DNA from: Parvimonas sp000223315
Lineage (GTDB): Bacteria > Bacillota > Clostridia > Tissierellales > Peptoniphilaceae
Direction: 5' to 3'
Length of the DNA: 64,000 bases
Assembly: GCA_050262155.1 (NCBI GenBank)
Contig: CP189843.1
Span: forward strand, 1,437,267-1,501,266
A program made the translations under genes and the position numbers. Below, piece after piece: positions 63,640 through 64,000 of this stretch. Positions within the stretch are counted from its first letter, which is position 1. Each line of letters opens with the position of its first letter. A model generated the notes under the pieces. It worked only from the letters and a program-made list of their open reading frames with translations. It did not search any database and had not been told where the DNA came from.

Positions 63640-64000
63640 TTTTGGTATAATTTAACTGTGAAAGAATGTTTAAAATCTTTTTAAATATTAAAAAATTATT
63701 AAAAATTTTCAAGAAAATTATCTACAAATTATTTTTTACAAAAATGTAATATGTGGATAAGTAGAATAAAAATGTGGATAAATTGTTTATTATCTTTTGA
63801 TAATTTTTTTAAATTTTTCAAAAATTTGTAAAAATACAATTTATTTTATAAATAGGATAACTTTTTTAAAAATGTGGATAACTTTTTAAATTGTTTAAAT
63901 ATTTTTTAGAAAATAATATATAAATGTTTAAATTTCAATATTTCTAAAATTTTATTCACTGTGGATAAATATGTTGATAACTTTGTATGGGGAGTAGTTT
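63640..64000. other. Replication origin region (oriC) with DnaA boxes
   Basis: Very AT-rich with TTATCCACA-type boxes. Reverse-strand TGTGGATAA at 63752-63760, 63773-63781, 63873-63881 and 63960-63968; a variant TGTTGATAA at 63972-63980; and forward TTATCTACA at 63718-63726. dnaA is expected just past the window. Long A/T tracts between 63790 and 63870 could be the unwinding element. Placed next to the rpmH-rnpA run, as known for oriC in Firmicutes. Confidence 0.88.

Noticed and set aside
1..64000. tRNA, rRNA or insertion sequence transposase genes
   Set aside because: None recognised by eye on either strand; a dedicated RNA search could still find a small RNA gene.

Overview
The window looks like a chromosomal segment of a low-GC, AT-rich Gram-positive anaerobe. 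Sortase-type surface proteins, a BceRS/BceAB-type peptide-resistance module, ParAB with parS sites, and the gene set around oriC point to the Firmicutes. The Peptoniphilaceae (a Parvimonas-like organism) are my best guess, inferred from protein style and gene order and not proven by any RNA marker. The right end is the replication origin: a cluster of DnaA boxes at 63.7-64.0 kb, with dnaA presumably just beyond the window.

Layout. 0-4.7 kb: fumC (cut by the window edge), rplM-rpsI with an L13-type leader, a glycerophosphodiesterase, and a TPP riboswitch driving thiT. 4.7-8.0 kb: two cell-wall proteins built from SHIRT-like repeats. 8.5-11.7 kb: an ABC-F ATPase and a C69 dipeptidase. 12.7-14.2 kb: a small lysin / YvrJ / DUF2922 / DUF1659-like cassette. 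14.3-19.8 kb: a YhhN-like membrane protein, a Gate-domain membrane protein and a KAP P-loop NTPase. 19.8-24.8 kb: a vWA surface protein, gpsA-rpiB and a small sigma factor. 25.4-28.0 kb: mnmG-rsmG. 29.4-36.0 kb: a 1646-residue Cna-B/SpaA/VaFE adhesin and a secreted NlpC/P60 hydrolase. 36.1-41.5 kb: two perfect parS sites and a compact run parA-parB-cysteine desulfurase-DUF4446-lipid kinase-pta. 42-52.4 kb: an accessory region with an ApeA-like HEPN protein, a two-component system and its Bce-type transporter, separated by a GIY-YIG gene, a repeat and a Fic/ParB-like/YjbR trio. 52.6-56.6 kb: isochorismatase-like hydrolase, LCP ligase, fni and an MFS transporter. 57.8-61.5 kb: mnmE and the rpmH-rnpA-yidD-yidC-jag run. 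61.7-63.4 kb: a 31-residue peptide gene and an ABC exporter, then oriC.

The most striking non-genic feature is a family of composite intergenic repeats filling nine gaps. Each is a mosaic of modules bounded by ACGTCATCTCGA-type inverted ends and packed with perfect hairpins whose stems vary in a compensated way between copies. Two 91%-identical GIY-YIG nuclease genes sit in or against these repeats. The one at 57.0 kb occupies the middle of an element whose two halves match gene-less elements elsewhere, suggesting a nuclease-carrying element with a large non-autonomous family. A separate GC-rich hairpin repeat occurs twice directly after stop codons (55.2 and 63.4 kb).

The mnmE-mnmG-rsmG-parA-parB order usual beside oriC in Firmicutes is broken here: mnmE, mnmG-rsmG and parAB are separated by tens of kilobases, with repeat arrays at several of the junctions. 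The surface proteins carry LPKTN or IPKTA in place of LPxTG, suggesting a sortase with a shifted preference.
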